Below are positions 1 to 6,869 of a stretch of 23,879 nt of DNA, piece by piece; the first letter of the stretch is position 1, and every line of letters starts with the position of its first letter. A program made the translations under genes and the position numbers. This DNA is from JBEKYH01 sp049511115 (GTDB lineage: Bacteria; Planctomycetota; Phycisphaerae; Tepidisphaerales; Tepidisphaeraceae), in the NCBI GenBank assembly GCA_049511115.1, contig JBEKYH010000045.1, positions 1-23,879 on the forward strand, read 5' to 3'. The notes under the pieces were generated by a model. The model searched no databases. It worked only from the letters and a program-made list of their open reading frames with translations, and was not told where the DNA came from.

Positions 1-78
1 GATGACGCGCACGATCCCCTTGCGGCGGACAATCTTGCAATTCTCACAAATTCGCCTGACGCTGGCTCTGACTTTCAT
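1..78 (-). CDS. rpmJ: 50S ribosomal protein L36 (3' end cut by window edge)
   Basis: Small zinc-ribbon protein of the large ribosomal subunit. Reading the minus strand from the ATG at 78 gives 26 residues beginning MKVRASVRRICENCKIVRRK. This is the canonical L36 start, with the first two zinc-binding cysteines at residues 11 and 14. The rest of the usual ~37-residue protein, with the remaining zinc ligands, lies beyond the left edge. An AAGGTGA Shine-Dalgarno-like stretch lies 8 bases upstream of the ATG, and a good sigma70-type promoter lies at 116-144. It follows map in the cluster order. infA, which often sits between them, is absent here. The two cysteines indicate the zinc-binding (C+) form. 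Confidence 0.93.
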   Translation of the reverse strand, partial: MKVRASVRRICENCKIVRRKGIVRVI

Positions 79-115
79 GGCTTCGCTCACCTTGTTTGGC
101 AATGTCGAATGGTCA

Positions 116-144
116 ACTATAGCAAGTCCTGCGGCCCGCCTCAA
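116..144 (-). promoter_or_regulatory. sigma70-type promoter for rpmJ
   Basis: On the minus strand, TTGAGG (139-144) is followed by a 17-base spacer and TATAGT (116-121). This is close to the housekeeping consensus at optimal spacing. Transcription would start near 109, about 30 bases before the rpmJ ATG. It would give rpmJ and the genes beyond the edge (typically rpsM, rpsK, rpsD, rpoA) their own transcript, separate from map. Confidence 0.6.
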
Positions 145-149
145 GAGGC

Positions 150-240
150 TGAGCTCCGAAGGACTGAGCGCTGAGGACTGCGGACCGAGAGGGAAGCTGG
201 AATTTAGCTCAGTCCTCAGTCCTCGGCCCCCAGTCCTATC
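150..240. repeat. GGACTGAG-type imperfect inverted and direct repeats between map and rpmJ
   Basis: The spacer carries several copies of a GAGGACTG/GGACTGAG motif on one side (about 158-180) and its complement CAGTCCTCAGTCC on the other (about 211-225). Read on the minus strand, the outer arms (CCGAGGACTGAG and CTCAGTCCTTCGG) pair over about 12 bases with one bulge. The hairpin lies between the map stop and the rpmJ promoter, so it could end the upstream transcript, but there is no T-tract. It could instead be a dispersed intergenic repeat. Confidence 0.5.
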
Positions 241-245
241 CTCCC

Positions 246-1094
246 TTAGCCACCCTCGGCGACCAGGGCGACCGGGCCGGGTCGCCCGTCGGTCAGGATA
301 TCCGCCCCGGCATCCGTGACCGCCACCGTATGCTCAAAATGGGCCGCCGGCATGTGGTCCACCGTGTAAACCGTCCAGCCATCGGGATATAGCTCCACAT
401 CGCGGCGGCCCATGACCACCATCGGTTCGACGGCCAATGTCATGCCCCGGCGGAGGACGAAATCAGATCGAAGCTGCTCGGCGGTCACGAAATTGGGCAC
501 TTTCGGCTCTTCGTGCATCTCCCGGCCGATGCCGTGGCCGACAAACTCGCGGACCACGCTAAAGCCGTGCTTTTCGACGTTGTGCTGCATGAGCCGGGCG
601 ATTTCCGACCAGCGCTTCCCCGGGCGGATTTGCGCAATCGCCAGAACCAGCGTCTGCCGCGTGACATCCAGGAGCGTTTGCAACCGCGGGCTGATCTGTC
701 CGATGCCGACGGTGATGGCCGTGTCGGAGCAATAGCCGTCGAGTTTCATGGCCAGGTCGAGGGTCACGATATCCCCCTCTTTGAGCTTTCGCTCGCCGGG
801 GATGCCGTGCACAACGACCTCGTTGACGCTGATGCAGGTGTGGCCGGGGAAACCTTCGCCGGCCTTATACGTGGGATAGTTTTTGCTCATCCCGCGCGCC
901 CCCACCCGCTCCATTTCAATGCGGGCCAGTTCGTCCAGTTCGCCGGTGGTGACGCCCGGGACGGAGGCTGCTTTCATTTTACTGAGGATATCGCAGGCCA
1001 CCTGCCCCGAGCGACGCATCATTTCGATGTCGTGCCGGTTCTTGATGACGATCAGATTGGATCGCTGCGTCGAATGCACGGTTGTGAGTCCCAA
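246..1094 (-). CDS. map: methionine aminopeptidase, type I
   Basis: Cytosolic metalloprotease that removes the initiator methionine from new proteins after deformylation. At 282 residues it is a little longer than the usual ~250, through a short N-terminal lead and a Gly-rich tail. All expected ligands and active-site residues are visible: His96 (VVVHGIPG), Asp113 and Asp124 (LDLAMKLDGYCSD), His187 (FVGHGIGREMHEEP), Glu223 (AVEPMV) and Glu254 (FEHTVAV). The N-terminal SH3-binding zinc-finger extension of some MAPs is missing. The ATG at 1094 is used; a GTG seven residues in is possible, as the family core begins near residue 15. It follows secY by 52 bases with no adk between them. Confidence 0.95.
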   Translation of the reverse strand: MGLTTVHSTQRSNLIVIKNRHDIEMMRRSGQVACDILSKMKAASVPGVTTGELDELARIEMERVGARGMSKNYPTYKAGEGFPGHTCISVNEVVVHGIPGERKLKEGDIVTLDLAMKLDGYCSDTAITVGIGQISPRLQTLLDVTRQTLVLAIAQIRPGKRWSEIARLMQHNVEKHGFSVVREFVGHGIGREMHEEPKVPNFVTAEQLRSDFVLRRGMTLAVEPMVVMGRRDVELYPDGWTVYTVDHMPAAHFEHTVAVTDAGADILTDGRPGPVALVAEGG

Positions 1095-1146
1095 GCGATT
1101 ATAGACACGCGGCCTGGTTCAGCCGCGCGCTTTGTTGCGGCGCAGT

Positions 1147-2553
1147 CTAGTATTGCCGCCCCTTGATGCGTTTGCCCTTTTGTCCGCCGGCGCCGCCGAG
1201 GAATCCGCTGTAATTGCGCATGAGAAGATTGGCTTCGATTCTCTGCACCATGTCCAGGGCGACCGATACGACGATGAGCAAGCCGGTGCCGCCGAGGAAG
1301 GCGCTGATCTGGAAGGGGATGCCCAGGTTTTCGGTCACCGCCATCGGCACCACCGCGATCACGCACAGGAACGCCGCGCCGACATAAGTGATGCGCATCA
1401 TCACCTTTTCCAGGTAGTCGGCGGTGCGTTTGCCGGGGCGAAGGCCGGGGATAAAGCTGCCGTAATCGCGGAGCTGGTTGGCCATCTCCTTGGGCTGGAA
1501 CTGCACGGTCGTCCAGAAATACGCGAAGAAGTAGATCATCGCGCTTTCGGTGATGATGTAGACAAATCGGCCGCGGCCAAACTCGTCGTTGAGCCACGCG
1601 ATGAAGCCCCCGCCAAGGCCCCACTCGTGCAGCTTCCCGAAGATAATGCCGGGGAAGAGCATCAGGGACTGGGCGAAAATGATCGGCATCACGCCGCCGT
1701 GATTGACGCGGAGGGGCAAATATTGCCGCTGACCGCCATAAATATGGCGGCCGCGCGTGTGCTTGGCCTGCTGGATGGGGATGCGGCGCTGCGCCTGGGT
1801 TATCAAAATAGAGCCGGCGACAACGAAGACGAAGGAGGCCGCTAGGAACAGCACCTTGCCCGGCGTAATGGGCCTGGAGGGATCAGGCTGGCCGGCGCGA
1901 AGATTGGTCTGCTGGATCAGTTCGCCGATGGCGCCGGGCATGCGGGCGACGATGCCGGATAGGATGATCAGCGACACGCCGTTGCCCAGGCCGTATTCGT
2001 CGATCTGCTCGCCGAGCCACATGAGGAAGATCGTTCCCGCGGTCAGGCAGCACAGACCGGTCAGCCAGAAGCTTAGATTGAAATCAATGAGGAAGCGCCG
2101 CTGCACGAGTGGATGGCTCGCGCTGTTCTGCGTCGCCAGCAGGAAGACGGACTGAATTAGGCACAGGGGCACCGTCGCGTAGCGCGTCCATTCCTGAATC
2201 TTCTTGCGGCCGGTTTCCCCTTCCTTTTGCAGCTTCTCCAGCGACGGGATCACCGTTCCCAGAAGCTGGAAAATGATCGAGGAAGAGATGTACGGCATGA
2301 TCCCCAGGCCGAAGATCGTGCTCTGGGTCAGGCTGCCGCCGGAGAAGAGGGAGACGTAATTAGCCAGGCGGCTGGCGGCGGAGTCTTCGCCGTTCTTCTG
2401 GCGCTGCGCGTCCAGCTTGGCGAATTGCTCCTGGTCCATCCCCGGCAGCGGCACGTGAAAGCCGATGCGGTAAATGCCCAGCAGCAACAAGGTGAAGAGC
2501 ACCTTGTTGCGCAGCTCCGGAACGCGAAAAATATTCAGAAAGGTCTGGATCAT
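1147..2553 (-). CDS. secY: preprotein translocase subunit SecY
   Basis: Inner-membrane channel subunit of the Sec translocon, partner of SecE, SecG and SecA. It has 468 residues and the expected ten hydrophobic spans. TM1 lies around residues 17-38, followed by a polar insert (about 41-62) and the plug/TM2 region with SGGSLTQSTIFGLGIMPYIS (71-90). TRYATVPL follows at 124-131. Late in the protein, the cytosolic loop GSFIPGLRPGKRTADYLEK matches the conserved SecA/ribosome-contacting loop. It sits after rplO, as in most bacteria. The 255-base upstream spacer is unusually long for this cluster and contains REP-like hairpins, so it may have its own promoter. The ATG at 2553 starts with MIQTFLNIFRVPELRNKVLF, typical of the family. 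Confidence 0.97.
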   Translation of the reverse strand: MIQTFLNIFRVPELRNKVLFTLLLLGIYRIGFHVPLPGMDQEQFAKLDAQRQKNGEDSAASRLANYVSLFSGGSLTQSTIFGLGIMPYISSSIIFQLLGTVIPSLEKLQKEGETGRKKIQEWTRYATVPLCLIQSVFLLATQNSASHPLVQRRFLIDFNLSFWLTGLCCLTAGTIFLMWLGEQIDEYGLGNGVSLIILSGIVARMPGAIGELIQQTNLRAGQPDPSRPITPGKVLFLAASFVFVVAGSILITQAQRRIPIQQAKHTRGRHIYGGQRQYLPLRVNHGGVMPIIFAQSLMLFPGIIFGKLHEWGLGGGFIAWLNDEFGRGRFVYIITESAMIYFFAYFWTTVQFQPKEMANQLRDYGSFIPGLRPGKRTADYLEKVMMRITYVGAAFLCVIAVVPMAVTENLGIPFQISAFLGGTGLLIVVSVALDMVQRIEANLLMRNYSGFLGGAGGQKGKRIKGRQY

Positions 2554-2611
2554 GAATCACCCACCTCTTGGCCCAGGTTTTGACTCAAACCACACACGCC
2601 GTGAAGGCCGG

Positions 2612-2640
2612 ATTGTATCCAAACCCAAGGCCAGGTTCGA
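2612..2640 (-). promoter_or_regulatory. possible promoter upstream of secY
   Basis: On the minus strand a good -10 box, TACAAT (2612-2617), lies about 60 bases before the secY ATG. The best -35 at 17-base spacing, TCGAAC, is poor. It is reported because the spacer is long and holds stem-loops that could interrupt transcription from rplO. Confidence 0.25.
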
Positions 2641-2684
2641 GAAGCGGCAAGTGAAAACCCCGTTACCCCATCCGGCCGCTGGTC

Positions 2685-2796
2685 CCCTCTCCATGTACTC
2701 AGGGAGAGGGTTAGGGTGAGGGTCGCATTTCGATCCGCAAACCCATCCGCCATTGCGAAGAAACCCCGCCCTTGCTCTCCCCCTGAGTCCGGAGAG
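2685..2796. repeat. REPIN-like inverted pair of short hairpin repeats
   Basis: Two related hairpins lie head to head in the rplO-secY spacer. The first (2685-2710, plus) reads CCCTCTCC, a loop containing ACTCAG, then GGAGAGGG. The second (2775-2796, read on the minus strand) is CTCTCC-GG-ACTCAGGG-GGAGAG. It is the same unit in opposite orientation. A GTTAGGGTGAGGGTC stretch follows the first. Two inverted copies of a small palindrome about 60 bases apart are the layout of REP doublets. No associated transposase is in the window. Confidence 0.55.
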
Positions 2797-2808
2797 ATGG
2801 GAAAAATC

Positions 2809-3450
2809 TCATGCGCTCGGCGGCTCAACCGGCGGCGCTGCGGGCGCCTCAGCAGCAGGTTTCGTCGCGGCCTTAGCCGCGGCCTCCGGAGCCTTCGCGC
2901 CGGCTTCAGCGGGCTTGGCCGGGGCATCGCCTTCGGCTTCCACTTTCTTCTTCACCGGCTCGCGCGGGATGAATTTCTTCTTCTCCTTGGGGAATTCAAA
3001 TACGCCGCCGGCCGCGGTCTGGGCAGCGCCGCCGGCCGCGGCGATCGCGGCGTGGGCCGATTTGCTGTACCAGCCGGCCTGCACGGTCAGCTTGCGGGTC
3101 AGTATTCCGTAGCCGAGGATTTTCACCGGCTGCTTGAGGTCAGGGACCAGGCCCTTTTCCTTCATCGCCAGCGCGTCGATTGCCGCGCCATCGTCGAACA
3201 CATTCAGGTCCTGCACATTGACGATATAGAAGCGATTTTCAAAGTCGTGGTTGCTGAACCCGCGCTTGGGGAAGCGCCGGAAGATCGGGGTCTGGCCGCC
3301 TTCATGGCCGCGCTTGATGTACGTGCCGGTGCGGGCCTTGGCGCCTTTGTTGCCCTTGCCGCTGGTCTTGCCCTGGCCGCTGGATTCGCCGCGGCCCTTG
3401 CGGGTGGGGCGTTTGTTGCGACGGACGAGCTTGGTGATTTCGTGGATCAT
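2809..3450 (-). CDS. rplO: 50S ribosomal protein L15 with long Ala/Pro/Lys tail
   Basis: Large-subunit assembly protein. The basic N-terminal part (RKGRGESSGQGKTSGKGNKG, residues 17-36) and FPKRGFSNHDF are typical of L15. The conserved core ends near residue 142. About 70 further residues follow, first a Lys/Pro/Phe-rich linker (FEFPKEKKKFIPREPVKKK) and then an Ala/Pro/Glu-rich low-complexity tail. The total is 213 residues against the usual ~145-150. The start follows the rpsE stop by only nine bases, leaving no room for rpmD (L30). The tail is probably disordered and surface-exposed; its role is unknown. Confidence 0.96.
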   Translation of the reverse strand: MIHEITKLVRRNKRPTRKGRGESSGQGKTSGKGNKGAKARTGTYIKRGHEGGQTPIFRRFPKRGFSNHDFENRFYIVNVQDLNVFDDGAAIDALAMKEKGLVPDLKQPVKILGYGILTRKLTVQAGWYSKSAHAAIAAAGGAAQTAAGGVFEFPKEKKKFIPREPVKKKVEAEGDAPAKPAEAGAKAPEAAAKAATKPAAEAPAAPPVEPPSA

Positions 3451-3459
3451 GTTACCGCC

Positions 3460-4200
3460 TTAAACTCCCGCGAATTCGCCGGCGCCCTGCTCCAGTTTCA
3501 CGCCGCGGATGGTCTCGACCTGGTCACGGTTCTTGAGCTGCCGCAGCGCGGACATGGTCGCCTTGACCAGATTCTTGGGGCTGGTCGAGCCGTAGGCCTT
3601 GGTGAGAATGTCGGTGATGCCGGCCAACTCGACGCAGGGCCGAACGCTCTTGCCGGCGGTGACGCCGGTGCCGGGACGGGCCGGAACCAGAACCACCGTG
3701 CTGGCGCCGCTGGTCCCCTTGACGATGTGGGGAATGGTCGCGCCCTTGAGATTGATTTTGAACATCGCCTTGCGGGCATCCTTGGTGGCTTTCTCGACGG
3801 CCGGCGGAACTTCGTTGGCCTTGCCGTAGCCGATGCCAATGTTGCCCTTGCGGTCTCCGGCCACGACGAGAGCGCCGAAGCTGAAGGTTCGGCCGCCCTT
3901 GACGACCTTGGAGCAGCGATAGATGCGCACGACGGCGGATTCCATGCCGCTTTCGTCCGCGCCGCGTCCAGCGCCGCCGCGATCGCGATTGCCGCCGCGT
4001 CCGCGCCCGCCGCCTCCTCCACCGCCGCCGCCGCTTCGTCCACGACCGCCGCCACCTCCGCCTCGTCCGCCGCGCGATTCAGCGCCGGGAAAAGCCGCCT
4101 GCTGCGGCGCGGCCTGCTGCTCGGCGGGCGCGGGTGCCGCGGGGGCCGCCGCTGCGGCGGGTGTCGGCTCGGAACTGCCTGTATTCTCTTGCTCAGCCAT
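3460..4200 (-). CDS. rpsE: 30S ribosomal protein S5 with N-terminal Ala-rich and RGG-rich extension
   Basis: Small-subunit protein involved in decoding fidelity and the mRNA entry channel. The conserved S5 core starts near residue 88 (VVRIYRCSKVVKGGRTFSFG, then ALVVAGDRKGNIGIGYGKA) and continues through the usual double-stranded-RNA-binding-like fold. Ahead of it are about 87 extra residues: an Ala/Pro/Gln-rich stretch (about 10-40) and a Gly/Arg-rich stretch (43-80) with repeated RGG and RGR units. The total is 246 residues against ~165 in E. coli. The ATG at 4200 is the natural start, since the frame stays open and codon use looks native through the extension. A truncated start near the core is not excluded. 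rplR lies 43 bases upstream. Confidence 0.96.
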   Translation of the reverse strand: MAEQENTGSSEPTPAAAAAPAAPAPAEQQAAPQQAAFPGAESRGGRGGGGGGRGRSGGGGGGGGGRGRGGNRDRGGAGRGADESGMESAVVRIYRCSKVVKGGRTFSFGALVVAGDRKGNIGIGYGKANEVPPAVEKATKDARKAMFKINLKGATIPHIVKGTSGASTVVLVPARPGTGVTAGKSVRPCVELAGITDILTKAYGSTSPKNLVKATMSALRQLKNRDQVETIRGVKLEQGAGEFAGV

Positions 4201-4243
4201 GTGTAATTCTCTTTAGCCGTTCAATCACAACGCTCTTGCACGC

Positions 4244-4615
4244 TTAGAACTTCAATCCGCCTTCGCGGGCCGCGTCGGCCAGGGCCTTAATGCGGCCGTG
4301 ATAACGCCTGCCGCCCCGGTCAAACGCCACCGCGCTGATGCCGGCGGCCTTGGCGCGCTCGGCGACGAGCAATCCGACTTTCTTGGCCGCGGCCACATTG
4401 CCGCCGTTTTTCAAATCGCCGCGCACATCCGCCGCCGTCGTAGCCACGGCCACCAGCGTCTTGCCGGCGTAGTCGTCGATGACCTGCGCGTAAATGTGCT
4501 TGTCGCTCCGGAAGATGGAAAGACGCGGACGCTCGGGCGATCCGAAGAGTTGCTTGCGGATCGACGCCTTGCGGCGGGATAAACGCTTGGCGTTAAGTTT
4601 ATTTTTATCGGCCAC
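4244..4615 (-). CDS. rplR: 50S ribosomal protein L18
   Basis: 5S rRNA-binding protein of the central protuberance, working with L5. The 123-residue length is normal. The N-terminus is basic (KLNAKRLSRRKASIRKQLFG), then RPRLSIFRSDKHIYAQVIDD marks the family core. The C-terminal AFDRGGRRYHGRIKALADAARE is the conserved RNA-contacting end. It sits between rplF (16-base spacer) and rpsE in standard order. Confidence 0.97.
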   Translation of the reverse strand: MADKNKLNAKRLSRRKASIRKQLFGSPERPRLSIFRSDKHIYAQVIDDYAGKTLVAVATTAADVRGDLKNGGNVAAAKKVGLLVAERAKAAGISAVAFDRGGRRYHGRIKALADAAREGGLKF

Positions 4616-4631
4616 GTTGCACCTACCTCAC

Positions 4632-5189
4632 TTATTTCGCGGCTCCAGCGCCGGCGAACGCCTTGCCCGGCTTGATCTTCACGACTTCGCCATCATAGCG
4701 AACTCCCTTGCCCTTGTACGGCTCGGGCTTGCGGACACGACGCACGTCACTGGCGAACTGGCCGACCAACTGCTTGTCGGCCCCGGTCACGTGAATCTTG
4801 GTCGTTCCTTCCAACTGCACCGTCACACTGGACGGAATCGGGACGCTGATCGTGTTGGCATAGCCAACCGACAGCACGAGATTCTTGCCCTTGATCTCGG
4901 CCTTGTAGCCGACGCCCTGGACTTCCAGCGATTTCTTGTAGCCCTGAGTCACGCCGACCACGCAATTGGCCAGCAGCGACCGCGTCAAGCCGTGCAGCGC
5001 CTTGCTCTGCCGCTCATCGTCGGGACGGGCGGCGATCAGTTCCTTCTTGGCCGCATCAAGCGTCACCTTGATGACTGGATGAACGTTCAGCTCGAGCTTG
5101 CCCTTGGGGCCTTCAAATTTCACGGACTGGCCCTGCACGCTCACCTTGGCGGCGCCGACAGGGACAGGCTTTTTTCCAATTCGACTCAT
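4632..5189 (-). CDS. rplF: 50S ribosomal protein L6
   Basis: Two-domain large-subunit protein near the sarcin-ricin loop and factor-binding site. It has 185 residues. It begins MSRIGKKPVPV and has the first-domain KFEGPKGKLELNV motif. The second domain ends with the L6 signature RVRKPEPYKGKGVRYDGEVV, followed by KIKPGK. The length and start are typical. It lies between rpsH and rplR. Confidence 0.97.
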   Translation of the reverse strand: MSRIGKKPVPVGAAKVSVQGQSVKFEGPKGKLELNVHPVIKVTLDAAKKELIAARPDDERQSKALHGLTRSLLANCVVGVTQGYKKSLEVQGVGYKAEIKGKNLVLSVGYANTISVPIPSSVTVQLEGTTKIHVTGADKQLVGQFASDVRRVRKPEPYKGKGVRYDGEVVKIKPGKAFAGAGAAK

Positions 5190-5242
5190 CGCTCACCTGC
5201 AATATTCTGGGCGTTGCAAAATTCTAAACTTCACTCCGACGA

Positions 5243-5641
5243 CTAGCTCACCGTGCAAAGCAGTTCGCCGCCGACATTCTGCTCGCGGGCGCGGCGGTCG
5301 CTCATGACGCCCCGGCTGGTGCTGACGACGGAGATTCCCATGCCATTGAGCACGGACGGCATTTCGCCGACCTTCTTATACAATCGGCGGCCCGGCTTGC
5401 TCTGGCGGTCGATGGTGTGAATCACCTTTTCGCCCGTGTTGGAGTACTTCAGCGTCACGCGAATCTGCCCTTGGCGGCCGTCCTCGATGACGTCGTAATC
5501 CGCGATGTAGCCTTCATCCTTGAGCACCTGGGCAATGCCGGAACAAATTTTACTGCGCGGGATGAGCACCATCCGCCGCCCAACCCGGTTGGAGTTGCGA
5601 ATCCGCGTCAGCATGTCCGCGATGGGGTCTTGATTATTCAT
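5243..5641 (-). CDS. rpsH: 30S ribosomal protein S8
   Basis: Primary 16S rRNA-binding protein of the central domain and, in E. coli, the translational repressor of the spc operon. The 132-residue length is standard. Visible signatures are NQDPIADMLTRIRNSNRVG at the start and the C-terminal GMGISVVSTSRGVMSDRRAR, which matches the conserved S8 GIGI.ILSTSKG.LTD motif. It is followed by rplF. I did not identify the E. coli-style S8 repressor site near rplE in this sequence. Confidence 0.97.
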   Translation of the reverse strand: MNNQDPIADMLTRIRNSNRVGRRMVLIPRSKICSGIAQVLKDEGYIADYDVIEDGRQGQIRVTLKYSNTGEKVIHTIDRQSKPGRRLYKKVGEMPSVLNGMGISVVSTSRGVMSDRRAREQNVGGELLCTVS

Positions 5642-5720
5642 CGCTAAATCTCAGTCCTCTTCTTCGTCTCGTGACCGTTTTGCTTCTTGTTGCCGTTACT
5701 TTCTCTTGCCGATTGAATCG

Positions 5721-5990
5721 TTACCAGCTTGCCTTTTTCATGCCGGGGATTTTCCCGGCCAGCGCCAATTCCCGCAGCATGATGCGGGAGACCTTGAACT
5801 TGGAAAGCACGCCGCGAGAACGGCCCGTCAACTGGCAGCGGTTGCGCGAGCGGGTCGGGCTGGAATCGCGCGGCAGCTTGGCGAGCCCCGCGTAATTCTT
5901 TTCCTTCTTCAATTGCCGCCGAACTTCGGCGTAGCGCTTCACCAGCGCCTCGCGCCGCTTCTGCTTCGTTACCCAGGCCGTTGTCGCCAT
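5721..5990 (-). CDS. rpsN: 30S ribosomal protein S14, zinc-independent 89-residue form
   Basis: Small-subunit head protein. The ATG at 5990 gives MATTAWVTKQKRREALVKRY and a protein of 89 residues ending IPGMKKASW, the standard C-terminus. A longer in-frame reading would overlap rplE and is not supported. The LPRDSSPTRSRNRCQLTGR block is conserved. The CxxC pairs of the short zinc-binding S14 are absent, so this is the C-minus, medium-length type. It sits in its normal place between rplE and rpsH. L36 in the same cluster keeps its zinc cysteines. Confidence 0.96.
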   Translation of the reverse strand: MATTAWVTKQKRREALVKRYAEVRRQLKKEKNYAGLAKLPRDSSPTRSRNRCQLTGRSRGVLSKFKVSRIMLRELALAGKIPGMKKASW

Positions 5991-6030
5991 AACATTCACT
6001 CCGAAATCCGCGTGCCTATGCCGCCGCGGC

Positions 6031-6792
6031 TTATCTGCCCTCGATCTTGCTGTGTTCCCGGAAGGGGAAACCGAACTGCTTGAGCAATTCCCGCCCATGC
6101 TCGACGTTGCCGGCGGTGGTGACCATGGTGATGTTCAGCCCCTGCTGGAACGTCACCTCGGCGCTGTTCACCTCGGGGAAAATCGTCTGTTCGCCGAAAC
6201 CCATGTTGTAATTGCCCGATTTATCAAACCCGTTGGGGTCCAGGCCGCGGAAGTCTTTGACGCGGGGGATCGCCAATGCGATCAGCCGGTCAAGAAATTC
6301 GTACATGCGCCCGCCGCGGAGGGTGACCTTTAAGCCGGTCTCCATTCCCTCGCGGACCTTAAAATTGGCCACGCTCTTCTTGGCCAGCGTGCGCACCGGC
6401 TTTTGACCGGCGATGACCGTGAGTTCGCGCTCGGCCTTCTCGAAATTGCCCTTGCCTTCGCCGCCGCTGGTGGCGAAACGACCCAGTCCCATGGACAAAA
6501 CGATCTTTTCGAGCCTCGGAACCGCAAAGGCGTTCTTGAATCCAAACTGCTGGCTGAGCGCGGGGACGATCTTCTCTTTATAATGGATGAAAAGCCGTGC
6601 CGGAGGCGCGGGCGCCTTGGGGGCGTCGGTCTCGACTTCCATCTCCTGAAGGGCCGGGCCTTTGGGCTTGCGGTCCTTCTTCTGCCCGCCGCCTTTGCCA
6701 TCACCCTTGCCATGCGCGCCGTCGCCTTTGCCCTGGCCTTCCGGTTTGGGCTTCTTGGCTTTCTCTTGTTTTTCCTTCTTGTCGTCCGCCAT
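6031..6792 (-). CDS. rplE: 50S ribosomal protein L5 with Lys/Gly-rich N-terminal extension
   Basis: 5S rRNA-binding protein of the central protuberance that contacts the P-site tRNA and S13. The L5 core begins near residue 67 (RLFIHYKEKIVPALSQQFG). It includes RLEKIVLSMGLG, QKPVRTLAKKSVANFKVREG, and GLNITMVTTA near the end. In front are about 65 extra residues rich in Lys, Gly and Asp with repeats of GKGDG and KPKP type, making 253 residues against ~180. The ATG at 6792 is preceded by a weak ribosome-binding site and by a 14-bp tandem repeat. No internal start near the core is obvious. The extension is probably disordered and polybasic. Confidence 0.95.
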   Translation of the reverse strand: MADDKKEKQEKAKKPKPEGQGKGDGAHGKGDGKGGGQKKDRKPKGPALQEMEVETDAPKAPAPPARLFIHYKEKIVPALSQQFGFKNAFAVPRLEKIVLSMGLGRFATSGGEGKGNFEKAERELTVIAGQKPVRTLAKKSVANFKVREGMETGLKVTLRGGRMYEFLDRLIALAIPRVKDFRGLDPNGFDKSGNYNMGFGEQTIFPEVNSAEVTFQQGLNITMVTTAGNVEHGRELLKQFGFPFREHSKIEGR

Positions 6793-6803
6793 CGCTTGCC
6801 TCT

Positions 6804-6853
6804 GTCAAACCTTTTCCGTCAAACCGTTTCCGTCAAACCAATCTCGATCAAAA
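6804..6853. repeat. 14-bp tandem direct repeat in the rplX-rplE spacer
   Basis: GTCAAACC recurs at 6804-6811, 6818-6825 and 6832-6839. A degenerate fourth unit, GATCAAAA, lies at 6846-6853. The period is exactly 14 bases with partly conserved flanks (TTTCC before the inner copies). On the minus, transcribed strand the unit reads GGTTTGACGGAAA. It fills most of the short spacer just before the rplE start. It could be replication slippage or a multi-copy RNA or protein binding site. Confidence 0.75.
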
Positions 6854-6869
6854 ATCGTGCAACAGCCGT

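Noticed and set aside
2716..4206. 496-residue plus-strand open frame
   Set aside because: It lies antisense across rplO and rpsE, is full of Ala/Gly/Arg low complexity caused by their tails, and has no ribosome-binding site or family motif.
3923..4216. Proline-rich plus-strand frame
   Set aside because: It is the complement of the Gly/Arg repeat of S5, not a gene.
5991..6098. Longer N-terminus for S14
   Set aside because: The extension overlaps the end of rplE and is unlike S14; the ATG at 5990 gives the standard 89-residue protein.
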